Shown: piece after piece, positions 37,102-45,389 of the stretch
Layout: each line of letters opens with the position of its first letter
How positions within the stretch are numbered: the first letter of the stretch is position 1
Made by a program: the position numbers and the translations under genes
DNA from: an uncultured Chlorobiaceae bacterium
GTDB lineage: Bacteria; Bacteroidota; Chlorobiia; Chlorobiales; Chlorobiaceae
NCBI GenBank assembly: GCA_903882665.1
Contig: CAIRXW010000017.1
Coordinates: forward strand, 1-64,000
DNA: 64,000 bases
Direction: 5' to 3'
The notes under the pieces: generated by a model
Told to the model about the DNA's origin: nothing
Database searches by the model: none
Seen by the model: the letters and a program-made list of their open reading frames with translations, nothing else

Positions 37102-37321
37102 TGTCAGTTATTTTTATTTTTTCGATAAAATAAGATAATCGAATAGATCTTATTCGCCAAAAACAACCAGAATAATATAATAAAAGCAATTTCAGGGGCT
37201 TATTCTCCATGATACTCCGGAGCATCCTGTTCAATTTCAACTAAAAGTTTCGGGAACTTCAGGAGCGATATCCGTCATGGCTTTTTCTATGAGCGGGTGC
37301 CACAGATCAACAATGCCCTGA

Positions 37322-37540
37322 GTGTGGTGGAGGATTGTTAATTTCAATCCATTGCCTCTCCTGGCAAAAGAAGCACTGGCACGGCTTGGCATTCAAACCG
37401 CTCCTTCCCGTCTGGAACAGGACTATAATGCCGGAAAGACAACGCAGGTACCTACTGGAAGACTGATTGCTGTCAAGGGGCGCATACATCGGAAAATAGG
37501 ATATGGAGGTGCTTATGTCAGTTATGAACAAGCAACCTGA
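37322..37540 (+). pseudogene. Remnant of a DUF6088/AbiEi-like antitoxin gene
   Basis: The frame ends ALARLGIQTAPSRLEQDYNAG, KTTQVPTGRLIAVKGRIHRK and IGYGGAYVSYEQAT, which is the C-terminal region of the DUF6088 proteins that pair with AbiEii toxins. The N-terminal winged-helix half is missing and the upstream 220 bp (37102-37321) have no start or similarity. The end overlaps the following AbiEii-like frame, as in intact pairs. Confidence 0.7.
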
Positions 37541-38196
37541 AAAAGAACTTTTTGAGGAGGTCGCTCTTCTCAAAAACATCGATCCCTCTTTTATCGAAAA
37601 GGATTGGTTTGTCACGCAAGTTATCGCCGTTCTTGCTGACCTCAATGCCGACGGTTCACAGTCACTTCTCCCGCTCCGGCGCACTCCGCCCGCATGTTCA
37701 GATTGAGATAACCATCAGAACCCTGCAATGCCCACAAAGTTATCTGCCTGTTTCTTCGTTTGTGAATGCGGTGACAAAACAGCCACCGGAAGTACACCGT
37801 ATTGCCTGTATTGACCCTGCAGAAAGCGCATCTGATAAATTAAGCGCCCTTGCATGGCGTATCCCTGACCGGGTGCGAGGCGGAAAAGAGGACGATCTGG
37901 CGTTACTGAAAGAGCTGGCCTTGGCCAATAAAAGTTTTCCAACCCTGGTTGCAGCATCAATGCAGGAAGATGACCGACGCTCAAAAAATAATCCTTCATT
38001 CGCCGGATTACCGATGTCAGAAAAATTTCGGCAACTGCTGACGATATTGGAAACTGAAAAAGACGCATACGCTCGCGAATATGATCTGTTCGTCAAAGGA
38101 GTCTCTTATGCTGCCGAAGGCGACATCCCTGACTTTGCTGCTGAGATAGAGGCTCTCCACTCCCTTGTGCAGATAACTTTAATATCCCACTCATAA
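37515..38196 (+). pseudogene. AbiEii-like nucleotidyltransferase gene with active-site deletion and frameshift
   Basis: The first part (37515-37706) reads MSVMNKQPEKELFEEVALLK and SFIEKDWFVTQVIAVLADL, the family's N-terminus. After about 37690 similarity moves to the frame ending at 38196: PPEVHRIACIDPAESASDKL and SALAWRIPDRVRGGKEDDLA, the C-terminal half. The GG and S-x-D-x-D catalytic stretch that should lie between is absent, so an internal deletion joined the ends out of frame. The gene cannot make an active transferase. Confidence 0.82.
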
Positions 38197-38336
38197 CAAT
38201 GCAATCGAATGAGTCCCAGAGTTATCGTAGCTATACCCCGTTTTGGGCACAAATTCTTTCATAAACACAAAGCCTTCAACCGCGACCAAAAGCATCTAAC
38301 TACTCTTTTTTAAAGAGTTGCGTTCTTAAACGCTAA

Positions 38337-38470
38337 TCAAACTCATAGAGATACTCCTTCACCGCCGTCACAACAATGGTGTGCAAGGCTGGTAACAGCT
38401 TTTTCAACCCGCTGATTTCGAGAGCCGGAGAGGCCTTGATGCAGACCCGCTGCGCATGACGGAGCAGCCG
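38337..38470. repeat. Rearranged fragments of the methyltransferase gene
   Basis: Positions 38337-38370 match 34012-34045 and positions 38370-38470 match about 34200-34308 of the methyltransferase gene, joined with the 155 bp between them missing. Orientation is kept. The rest of the gap 38197-38473 holds nothing I recognise. Confidence 0.85.
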
Positions 38471-38473
38471 AAT

Positions 38474-39385
38474 TCAGCTCTCTTCAAAATAATCCGAATC
38501 AAGCCGTTTCAGCTCATACACGGCATCTGTGGAGACAGCCACACCAAAATCAATCATGAAGTCAGCCAGCTCACGGCCACTGATCAGAACGATCTTGCTA
38601 TCGATGGCTTTGACAAACTCATGAGCGCTTTTTGAAAAATCAGATGTCGTAATAAAAATACCTTTTCGGGCACGCTTGCCTTGTAAAGCTCCGGCAAACT
38701 TTTGAATTTCCGGTCGGGAGACCGTCGTTTCCCATCTCTTTGCCTGAATATAAATGATGTCAAGACCCAGACGATCCTCTTTGATGATGCCGTCAATACC
38801 TTCATCCCCACTTTTTCCGACAGCCTCACCGGCATCTTTTATTGAACCACCATAGCCCATTTTTACCAGCACTTCGACCACCACTTTTTCAAAAAAAGCT
38901 GGTGACGATGATTTCAACTGGAGAAGAAGTTCATTCGCAAGGCTTTCACGCAACACCATGTACGCATCTTCCAGGCGTTCAGCGGGCGTCTTTGTTTCCA
39001 GCTCTTTTGATGTTGAATCTTCAGTGATCTGGTTATTCTGATGAGGCTCTCTGACGGAACGATATTCTGGAAACTTGCGGAGAAACGCAAGGTTGATTGC
39101 TTTTGGGGATTCACCCAATACTGCCATCCCCCTTTCCGTGATTCGAAAAACACCCCGACGCACATTTTCGAGAAGAGCCGCCATTTTCATGTGAGCCTTC
39201 GCCCAAGCCACACGATTATCAAAAACTCGTTGCTGAGCGCTTGGCAACATTTGCTTCAACTCTTCCGGAGTTAATCCAAACTCGCGAGCCAATGCCTCGA
39301 CCATTTCCCGGCTGGTGTGCTCTTGACCATCACGGCAGAGTTTAAGCAGGGGAAGCATAATGCTCTGAAAATCAGGTATCGGCAT
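38474..39385 (-). CDS. Mrr-family restriction endonuclease
   Basis: A 303-residue protein. The N-terminal winged-helix Mrr domain is at residues 1-95 (MPIPDFQSIMLPLLKLCRDG, ITERGMAVL), and the Mrr catalytic domain at about 150-290 has SSPAFFEKVVVEVLVKMGYG, GDEGIDGIIKED with the catalytic Asp, and IYIQAKRWE with Gln-x-Lys. Mrr enzymes cut DNA bearing foreign methylation. ATG at 39385 matches the family start; a start at 39433 adds 16 residues. Frame and catalytic residues are intact. Divergent from the 1361-residue gene with 426 bp between. Confidence 0.92.
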   Translation of the reverse strand: MPIPDFQSIMLPLLKLCRDGQEHTSREMVEALAREFGLTPEELKQMLPSAQQRVFDNRVAWAKAHMKMAALLENVRRGVFRITERGMAVLGESPKAINLAFLRKFPEYRSVREPHQNNQITEDSTSKELETKTPAERLEDAYMVLRESLANELLLQLKSSSPAFFEKVVVEVLVKMGYGGSIKDAGEAVGKSGDEGIDGIIKEDRLGLDIIYIQAKRWETTVSRPEIQKFAGALQGKRARKGIFITTSDFSKSAHEFVKAIDSKIVLISGRELADFMIDFGVAVSTDAVYELKRLDSDYFEES

Positions 39386-39481
39386 GTCATTTTTACGTTG
39401 TAATTGAATCGATACTTTATCTGACTGCGGCAAATAGCATTAGCTTAATTCCTGTTTGACCAGTATTTTTGCAATACTGAG

Positions 39482-39538
39482 AATGTAAGCAATGCCTGCA
39501 TCAATATTCAGAGGGCAACATGGTGCAGAAGATTTTTA
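39482..39538. repeat. Left copy of a 57-bp direct repeat flanking the 1361-residue gene
   Basis: AATGTAAGCAATGCCTGCAT and the following bases recur at 43919-43975 with about seven differences, in the same orientation. The two copies are 4.4 kb apart and bracket the large gene and the brnT relic. Confidence 0.88.
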
Positions 39539-39548
39539 TTGACACCGC

Positions 39549-39695
39549 CTTGTCTTTGATGAAGATCAAGTATTGTTGGATGATAATGAACAGGTTGAAA
39601 TTCCAACGAAAACGGTGGGAGAGCGGCGGTGTATTGTTATTGTCAATATTTCAGGCCGATGTTGGCCTGGAGTTATAACATTCAGATGTGAATAA
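39549..39695 (+). pseudogene. Decayed brnT fragment
   Basis: The frame reads VFDEDQVLLDDNEQVEIPTK then TVGERRCIVIVNISGRCWPG and VITFRCE before TAA at 39693. It aligns with residues of the intact BrnT at 44847-45116 (NNLVEIPAKTVGEPRFIVIG, KISGRCWSGVATFRGE). Both the N-terminus and the C-terminal strand are missing. Between it and the next gene (39696-39811) nothing is recognised. Confidence 0.85.
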
Positions 39696-39811
39696 TTCCG
39701 TAGGGAACCAACCATACATAAGAGGACTCGCTGAATGGCAAACCTTCGAATGGACATTTTTACGCTTACTCGTACTGCATTCTTCAACAATTTTTTCGAG
39801 GAAAATAAAGC

Positions 39812-42800
39812 ATGATCGTGAAGAAGCATAATCTGTCAATAGAGGAGCAAAAAGAGCTTCTTGATCCGTTTCCGGTTGATGCCAATTTAGAACCAACGTT
39901 AAGTGGCAGTTTGCCTTACGAAAAACTCGATGGATTGCAATTTGAGCGGCTGTGTTACGAAATCCTCTGCAGTGAAGGAAAGAACCCTCGTTACAATGGA
40001 AAATCCGGCCAACCAGACTATGGCGTTGACATCATTAACGAGGATAATGATACCCGATGTGTCTATCAATGCAAAAACATAAAGGATCGTCAAAGCATAA
40101 CCGAAACTGCCGGGGATATCAACAATGCCTACTCAAAAGTATTGAATCGCTGGATTGGAGAGCAACACTTACCCCCTCCAACACATTTTTTTTACTATTC
40201 ACGACAAGAATTGAATGGCATAAAACATAGTAGTGAATATACAATATTACGTGACTCAGCTCTCAAGACAGACAAGATTGATATCCAGTTATGGGGTCGT
40301 GAAGCACTTGACAGCAAACTACGACATCTGTATGCTGTGGTTTCGGGTGTATTTTCTGAACAGGTAGCAAAAGTATTCTGCACTGAACTCAGCCGTCCTT
40401 CAGATTCAAAATGGGAGCGCCTGAATACAACATCTGAATACCCGACCCTTCGTGAATTTTATTCGGACTGGAAAGAGAACAAACTCTATGTCGCGCCCAC
40501 TCTCCATGAGCAATTTCTTGCAGCACTTTCGACATCGCCGGTGGTGTTGGTGCAGGGCAATCCGGGTTCCGGAAAAACCACGACGACTCTCTCTTTACTG
40601 GCACAGCTTCAAAACAGACCGGAAAGAATATACTACACGGTTATCAGCAATTTTGACAAGATAACCGATCTGGCAGATTCGGTTAAAAAACGTGCTCATC
40701 TTCCATCGGTCTTCATTCTTGATGATTGTCACTCTGCACCAGAACTGGCAAATGAACTGATCCAGCGATTAAGAGGATCCGTGTTAAACAAAAATCATCC
40801 AGTTTCTGTCAAGGTTGTTCTGCTGACGCGCATAATTCCGAAACAAGAGGAATCGATATATTCTGATGCTCTTCAGGATCTTCTGGAACTTGAAAAAGAG
40901 AGCGTTATAGAGGTTTTATTGAGCGACAGCACCTCTTTACTGCGGGTATTGAAAAAACGTCTTCCCCATATTCAGGACATTACCATACGCCACGCGGAAC
41001 ATCTCTTCAATCTCACTGGTGGTAATCTCAAACTTGCCTCACTGACTGTCAAGGGGATTATTTCGGCAGATGAGCTGACTCGACTGGACGGCAATTCGGT
41101 GAAAGAGAATGTCTCTCGGCTATACATTAGGAATAAATATACTGCTATGGCCGATTTGCAGTACATGAAACAGCTTTGTGCACTTGCGATGTTCGATATT
41201 ACACCTCTAACCGATTATCTGGGGGAATCGCCAACTGTGATCAAGAGGGGGTTGGCAACAATATTATATCAACCGGTACGGGTTCGATTTTCCCATTCGA
41301 CCCTTGCTGAAGTGTTGTTTTATGTAATAAGTGATAAAATAACCGGAACTGTTCAGGAATATGACTTGAACCATCAAGTCACACAGGAACTTATCCAATA
41401 CTTCAAATACCTGACAAACTCTTCAGTATCACAACTCAATCCGTTTTTTCTTAATCTATCCACTTCACAACTAAGCTTTCCTGATTTAAGTACTGGTCAC
41501 ATTATTTCTGAATTTCTCAGTAGTTCGGATTTCAGGGCTATTCTGATCCCGGATCAATCTATTGTTAACCTTTCTATTCTCAGACTTCTGTTGGTAAAAG
41601 CTTCAGGGGTGACCCCTCAGGTAATGAGAGAGATTCATGATTCGATTTGCAGCAGACTTTCCTATCTGTTCAGCAAAGAAGAGGCCTGGAGTGAGGAAGA
41701 GATTATTGATTTTCAATCTGGACTGCTTAGAATCAGCAAATCCTCAGCAGCTCATCTTTCTGCCATTGAATGCTCTTGGGTTGTAAACAGAGTTATTGAA
41801 AAAATAAGACAAAATTTCTCCATACCTGAGCTGTTCAGATTGCTCCAGTATTCCACACCTTCACGAGCCGCTGAGCTTATTGATTCCTTGACTGCTGAAG
41901 ATATTGACGCACTCGTTGAGAAAACCAATCGCTCTGTTGGTACGCTGAATTTAACATTGCGTGATCTTGAACAGAAAACAGTGATTATTGAGGGCAAGGA
42001 ACAGAACCTGCTTGAGGCGCTTGAGAAAAAGGTCACCGCTAAACACCTCCTCCAGCTCATCATCAACAATGGGACGATTTTTGAGCTGTTCATGTTGCTC
42101 AAGCATTCAACACCCTCAAGAGCCGCTGAGCTTATTGATGCCTTGAATGCTCAAGATATTAACGCACTCGTTGAGAAAACCAATCGCTCTGTTGGTACAC
42201 TTGATCTGGCGTTGCATGATCTTGAACAAAAAAATGTGATGGTTGAGGGCAAGGAACTGAACCTGCTTGAGGCGCTTGAAAAAAAGATCACAGCAAAACA
42301 CCTCCTCCTGCTCATCATCAACAATGGGACTATTTTTGAGCTGTTTAGATTTCTACAGCATTCAACGCCGACAAGAGCCGCTGAGCTAATTGATTCTTTG
42401 ACTGCTCAACATATTGATACACTCGTTGAGAAAACCAATCGCTCTGTTGGGACGCTTGATCTGACGTTGCGTGATCTTGAAAAGAAAACCATGATTATTG
42501 AGGGCAAAAAACAGAACCTGCTCGAGGCGCTTGAAAAAAAGGTCACCGCTAAACACCTCCTCCAGCTCATCATCAACAATGGGACTATCTTTGAGCTGTT
42601 CAATTTGCTCAAGCATTCAACGCCCTCGCGAGCCGCAGAGCTTATTGATTCATTGAATGCTCAAGATATTGATAAGCTGGTTGGCAAAACTATTGAACAG
42701 CAGCGCTCTATAGAATCACTACACCCTACGCTGCATTATCTAAACTGTTATTACCATCACCTGCTTGATGCGTTACTGACTCAACTTTCTCCGGAACTTT

Positions 42801-43897
42801 TTGCCCTACTTATTGCCGGTGCGGGCACGTTGAACAGCCTGATGAATATCAGCAGAGAGCTTCCAGAGAGCTATCTTAAGAAACTTCAAGAAGAAATTTC
42901 CCGATTTACCATTGATGAATGGCCGCAACTTGTTTTTCGCGGAATGCCAGGAAATCTGATCAAATTTTTATCAGGCGATGTTCAGCATTATCCTGTTAGC
43001 ATCCGAAGTCAGTTGCGCACCATTGTGGAAACTGATGGTTATCGTTATCTGAAGGGGCGCACCTGGTTTGAATTGAACGCAGCAAACTATGAGAGTGAAG
43101 AAGCAACAATTGCTGCTCTTCGAGAAAAACTGGAGCTTGTTCTGGATGAAATTTCAATTGAAAAGCTGCATGGCCTTGACTTTAAAGAAGCTACGAGTGC
43201 TTTTTCGATATTATGGCGACACGCCATATCCCGACATGATGTTCTCAATGCGCAGATATGGAATATTCTTCCCTCAGCACATAAATGGCCGAAAGACTAT
43301 ACATTTGGATTTCTGAATCAGGTTATTGAACACCTTTGTCACAACGATTTTGATCCACATAATGCAGACACTCTGCTTTGCCAAGCCCGTGATCACGCAT
43401 TAAAAGTTAATTGGAACAAAGCTGCGCCTGAATTGTTGTTCCATTTTCTCTGGAAAATTTGGCAGGCGGGCTATCACCTTTCGACGGATAGTTCAACCAA
43501 ATACTTGCCCAAATCGTTGTCAGATAAAACAACAGGTTTACTGAAAACAGCACTGTCGAAAAAAGTATCTGGCAAAAGTGATAAAATAGCTCTCTATGGT
43601 TTGGCTGGTCTGTTATGGTTTATCTGTCCGGCAAAAAAATCTGATCTCGTTGTAATCATGAAAGGTCGGCTCAGAGGTCTCGACATTTACCGTAATGAGA
43701 TATACACCTCACTTGAAAATAACAGTATCAGCGTTGTCAGCGCATACTTCTCTCTTTACGGAATGGGACTTGTTTGCCCCCCAAAAGTAAATTTCACAGA
43801 ACCCCTGAAAAGTGCTCTAACAGCAAAAGCGTTGGCAATGCCATATACGACAAAAGCTGTTGAAAAACTGTTGGCTGATCTCAAGAAATACGATTAA
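39812..43897 (+). CDS. Large nuclease-P-loop ATPase with 85-residue tandem repeats (STAND-like defence candidate)
   Basis: A 1361-residue protein. Residues 35-130 are a PD-(D/E)XK (Mrr/REase-like) domain: FERLCYEIL with E45, GQPDYGVDII with D73, and CVYQCKN with Q86-x-K88. Residues 240-430 are a P-loop NTPase: Walker A GNPGSGKT at 249-256 and Walker B FILDDCH at 301-307, followed by a winged-helix-like region. Residues 681-968 are three and a half near-identical 85-residue repeats, then a helical C-terminus. Effector, NTPase and repeat sensor in this order resemble STAND/Avs antiphage proteins, but I cannot name a family. It stands alone, flanked by direct repeats. The frame is intact. Confidence 0.85.
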   Translation: MIVKKHNLSIEEQKELLDPFPVDANLEPTLSGSLPYEKLDGLQFERLCYEILCSEGKNPRYNGKSGQPDYGVDIINEDNDTRCVYQCKNIKDRQSITETAGDINNAYSKVLNRWIGEQHLPPPTHFFYYSRQELNGIKHSSEYTILRDSALKTDKIDIQLWGREALDSKLRHLYAVVSGVFSEQVAKVFCTELSRPSDSKWERLNTTSEYPTLREFYSDWKENKLYVAPTLHEQFLAALSTSPVVLVQGNPGSGKTTTTLSLLAQLQNRPERIYYTVISNFDKITDLADSVKKRAHLPSVFILDDCHSAPELANELIQRLRGSVLNKNHPVSVKVVLLTRIIPKQEESIYSDALQDLLELEKESVIEVLLSDSTSLLRVLKKRLPHIQDITIRHAEHLFNLTGGNLKLASLTVKGIISADELTRLDGNSVKENVSRLYIRNKYTAMADLQYMKQLCALAMFDITPLTDYLGESPTVIKRGLATILYQPVRVRFSHSTLAEVLFYVISDKITGTVQEYDLNHQVTQELIQYFKYLTNSSVSQLNPFFLNLSTSQLSFPDLSTGHIISEFLSSSDFRAILIPDQSIVNLSILRLLLVKASGVTPQVMREIHDSICSRLSYLFSKEEAWSEEEIIDFQSGLLRISKSSAAHLSAIECSWVVNRVIEKIRQNFSIPELFRLLQYSTPSRAAELIDSLTAEDIDALVEKTNRSVGTLNLTLRDLEQKTVIIEGKEQNLLEALEKKVTAKHLLQLIINNGTIFELFMLLKHSTPSRAAELIDALNAQDINALVEKTNRSVGTLDLALHDLEQKNVMVEGKELNLLEALEKKITAKHLLLLIINNGTIFELFRFLQHSTPTRAAELIDSLTAQHIDTLVEKTNRSVGTLDLTLRDLEKKTMIIEGKKQNLLEALEKKVTAKHLLQLIINNGTIFELFNLLKHSTPSRAAELIDSLNAQDIDKLVGKTIEQQRSIESLHPTLHYLNCYYHHLLDALLTQLSPELFALLIAGAGTLNSLMNISRELPESYLKKLQEEISRFTIDEWPQLVFRGMPGNLIKFLSGDVQHYPVSIRSQLRTIVETDGYRYLKGRTWFELNAANYESEEATIAALREKLELVLDEISIEKLHGLDFKEATSAFSILWRHAISRHDVLNAQIWNILPSAHKWPKDYTFGFLNQVIEHLCHNDFDPHNADTLLCQARDHALKVNWNKAAPELLFHFLWKIWQAGYHLSTDSSTKYLPKSLSDKTTGLLKTALSKKVSGKSDKIALYGLAGLLWFICPAKKSDLVVIMKGRLRGLDIYRNEIYTSLENNSISVVSAYFSLYGMGLVCPPKVNFTEPLKSALTAKALAMPYTTKAVEKLLADLKKYD
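41852..42720 (+). repeat. 255-bp tandem repeats inside the large gene
   Basis: Units start at 41852, 42107, 42362 and 42617, each exactly 255 bp apart; the fourth breaks off near 42720. They code for 85 residues beginning STPSRAAELIDSL and containing LVEKTNRSVGTL and LLEALEKK. DNA identity between units is high, so they arose recently or are kept alike by recombination. Confidence 0.95.
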
Positions 43898-43918
43898 ACA
43901 TAAATGGGGTGAATGTTA

Positions 43919-43975
43919 AATGTAAGCATTGCCTGCATCAATACTCTGAGGACAACATGGTGCCAAAGATTTTTC
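43919..43975. repeat. Right copy of the 57-bp direct repeat
   Basis: TGTAAGCATTGCCTGCATCA and the following bases match the left copy at 39482-39538. It begins 21 bp after the stop of the large gene. The gap 43898-44078 holds nothing else that I recognise. Confidence 0.88.
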
Positions 43976-44078
43976 AGACAGGAATCACGTCAAATTAAGA
44001 ACGCAATCGCCCGTATTTATTCATGAAGTGCGCAAAAGCAAATACTTGCAATCTCAGGCTACACTACACTACACCACC

Positions 44079-44210
44079 ATGAGCGAATACTCTCAAACCC
44101 CATATATTTACCGTGTCTTAACAGAGCCCGAAGCGTACGTACAAGTTGAGCCCTTAACACGCAGGCCCGTGCGAACAGCTCTCACAGCGCCAAGAGTGAA
44201 AACCCGGTAA
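44079..44210 (+). CDS. Small unknown protein ahead of the truncated restriction gene
   Basis: A 43-residue frame from ATG 44079: MSEYSQTPYIYRVLTEPEAY, then VQVEPLTRRPVRTALTAPRV. Codon use looks coding and it lies 28 bp before the restriction gene relic on the same strand. I do not recognise it; it could be a short partner gene or the tail of a lost upstream gene. Confidence 0.4.
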   Translation: MSEYSQTPYIYRVLTEPEAYVQVEPLTRRPVRTALTAPRVKTR

Positions 44211-44238
44211 ACTCTCTTTTCTCAACAGTGGTGATGCA

Positions 44239-44825
44239 ATGACTGATCAACCCATTTTCTTTGAACACCCGATACTGAACTTGCCTTACGAGTTAACAAA
44301 GCGCCACTGGGAGCTTGTTAAAGATGGCCAGCCAACACAGCGCATCATCGAAACCAGAAGACGGGCTGAGTTCATATCCCCGATTCCAAAGCCGAAGAAG
44401 CGCAAAGGGTTGACGGAGCAGCAGCAGATTATCTTTGACGAGGGCAAAGGGCTTTCGACTGAGGCGCAGCAGTATGAGCAGACTTCGCTGATTAATGCTG
44501 TTCGCCATGAGCTGGGCAAGTGGCGGGCTTTGCCGAATCCAAATACCTGGCAGGTGACGCCTGAAACTGCACGGCTGCTTCAGCATTGGAGGCATCACGA
44601 GTTCAACACTCTTCGCACCTTCTTCTGTCAGATTGAGGCTGTCGAGACGGCGATATGGTTCACCGAAGTCGCACCAACTTCTGGTAAGGCGGGGAAGGGG
44701 TTTCTGACCATCTTGATGATGCGAACCATAATGCCAATCCGGAAATCATGCATCTGTCGCTGAAATTTGCAACCGGTGCATGCAACTTTTTCTTTCAGCT
44801 CTTTCTTTATATATTTTTGGTATAA
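44239..44825 (+). pseudogene. Truncated, frameshifted helicase-type (type III-like) restriction enzyme gene
   Basis: The first 150 codons are the N-terminus of a DEAD/DEAH-helicase restriction endonuclease of the type III-like group I remember as 'BPTD_3080 family': HPILNLPYELTKRHWELVKD, PIPKPKKRK, QWRHHEFNTLR-like WRHHEFNTLRTFFCQIEAVE. At about 44700 similarity jumps frame (VSDHLDDANHNANPEIMHLS) and goes on to LKFATGA, where the helicase Walker A ATGAGKT should follow; instead the frame reads CNFFFQ and stops at 44825. The helicase and nuclease are gone. Intact relatives are over 800 residues. Confidence 0.8.
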
Positions 44826-44846
44826 AAAAAGCATCAATCGAATACC

Positions 44847-45116
44847 ATGCAGTTTGAGTTTGACCCTGAAAAAAGCATGCTGAACAAGATTAAGCACGGC
44901 ATCGACTTTATTGAGGCTCAGGCGCTGTGGAGTGATAATAATCTTGTTGAAATTCCAGCCAAAACAGTAGGAGAGCCTCGATTTATTGTTATCGGCAAGA
45001 TTTCAGGCAGATGCTGGTCCGGTGTAGCAACATTCAGAGGTGAAGCCATAAGAATAATTTCAGTAAGGAGATCCCGCCCAGAGGAGATAAAAGTCTATGA
45101 AAACAGAAGAATTTGA
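44847..45116 (+). CDS. brnT: BrnT ribonuclease toxin
   Basis: An 89-residue RelE-fold toxin: MQFEFDPEKSMLNKIKHGID, EAQALWSDNNLVEIPAKTVG and the C-terminal IRIISVRRSRPEE, the BrnT signature. It cuts RNA and stops translation. The antitoxin frame begins 20 bp before its stop, the typical BrnTA order (toxin first). A decayed second copy lies at 39549-39695. Confidence 0.93.
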   Translation: MQFEFDPEKSMLNKIKHGIDFIEAQALWSDNNLVEIPAKTVGEPRFIVIGKISGRCWSGVATFRGEAIRIISVRRSRPEEIKVYENRRI

Positions 45117-45381
45117 CAAAGCGTTTGATGAGGGTTCAGATATCACCCCTTACCTTGATCTGAGCCGGGCGCGTCGGATAAAACAAGAGCATAAGAGAGT
45201 AAATGTTGACTTTCCTCTCTGGATGATCGACTCACTCGATAAAGAGGCGACACGTCTCGGGGTATCGCGCCAGTCGGTGATCAAAGTGTGGCTTGGAGAG
45301 CGCATTGAGCACACCAGACTGGCTGGAGAGTGCGCAAAACTTGATCCTGCGGAAGTGCGCCAACTGGCGGAAGAAGGATAG
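45097..45381 (+). CDS. brnA: BrnA antitoxin
   Basis: A 94-residue protein with an acidic N-terminal toxin-binding part (MKTEEFDKAFDEGSDITPYL) and a C-terminal ribbon-helix-helix: RVNVDFPLWMIDSLDKEATR, LGVSRQSVIKVWLGERIE. It neutralises BrnT and autoregulates the operon. Overlaps brnT by 20 bp. The frame is intact. Confidence 0.93.
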   Translation: MKTEEFDKAFDEGSDITPYLDLSRARRIKQEHKRVNVDFPLWMIDSLDKEATRLGVSRQSVIKVWLGERIEHTRLAGECAKLDPAEVRQLAEEG

Positions 45382-45389
45382 AGAGCGGC

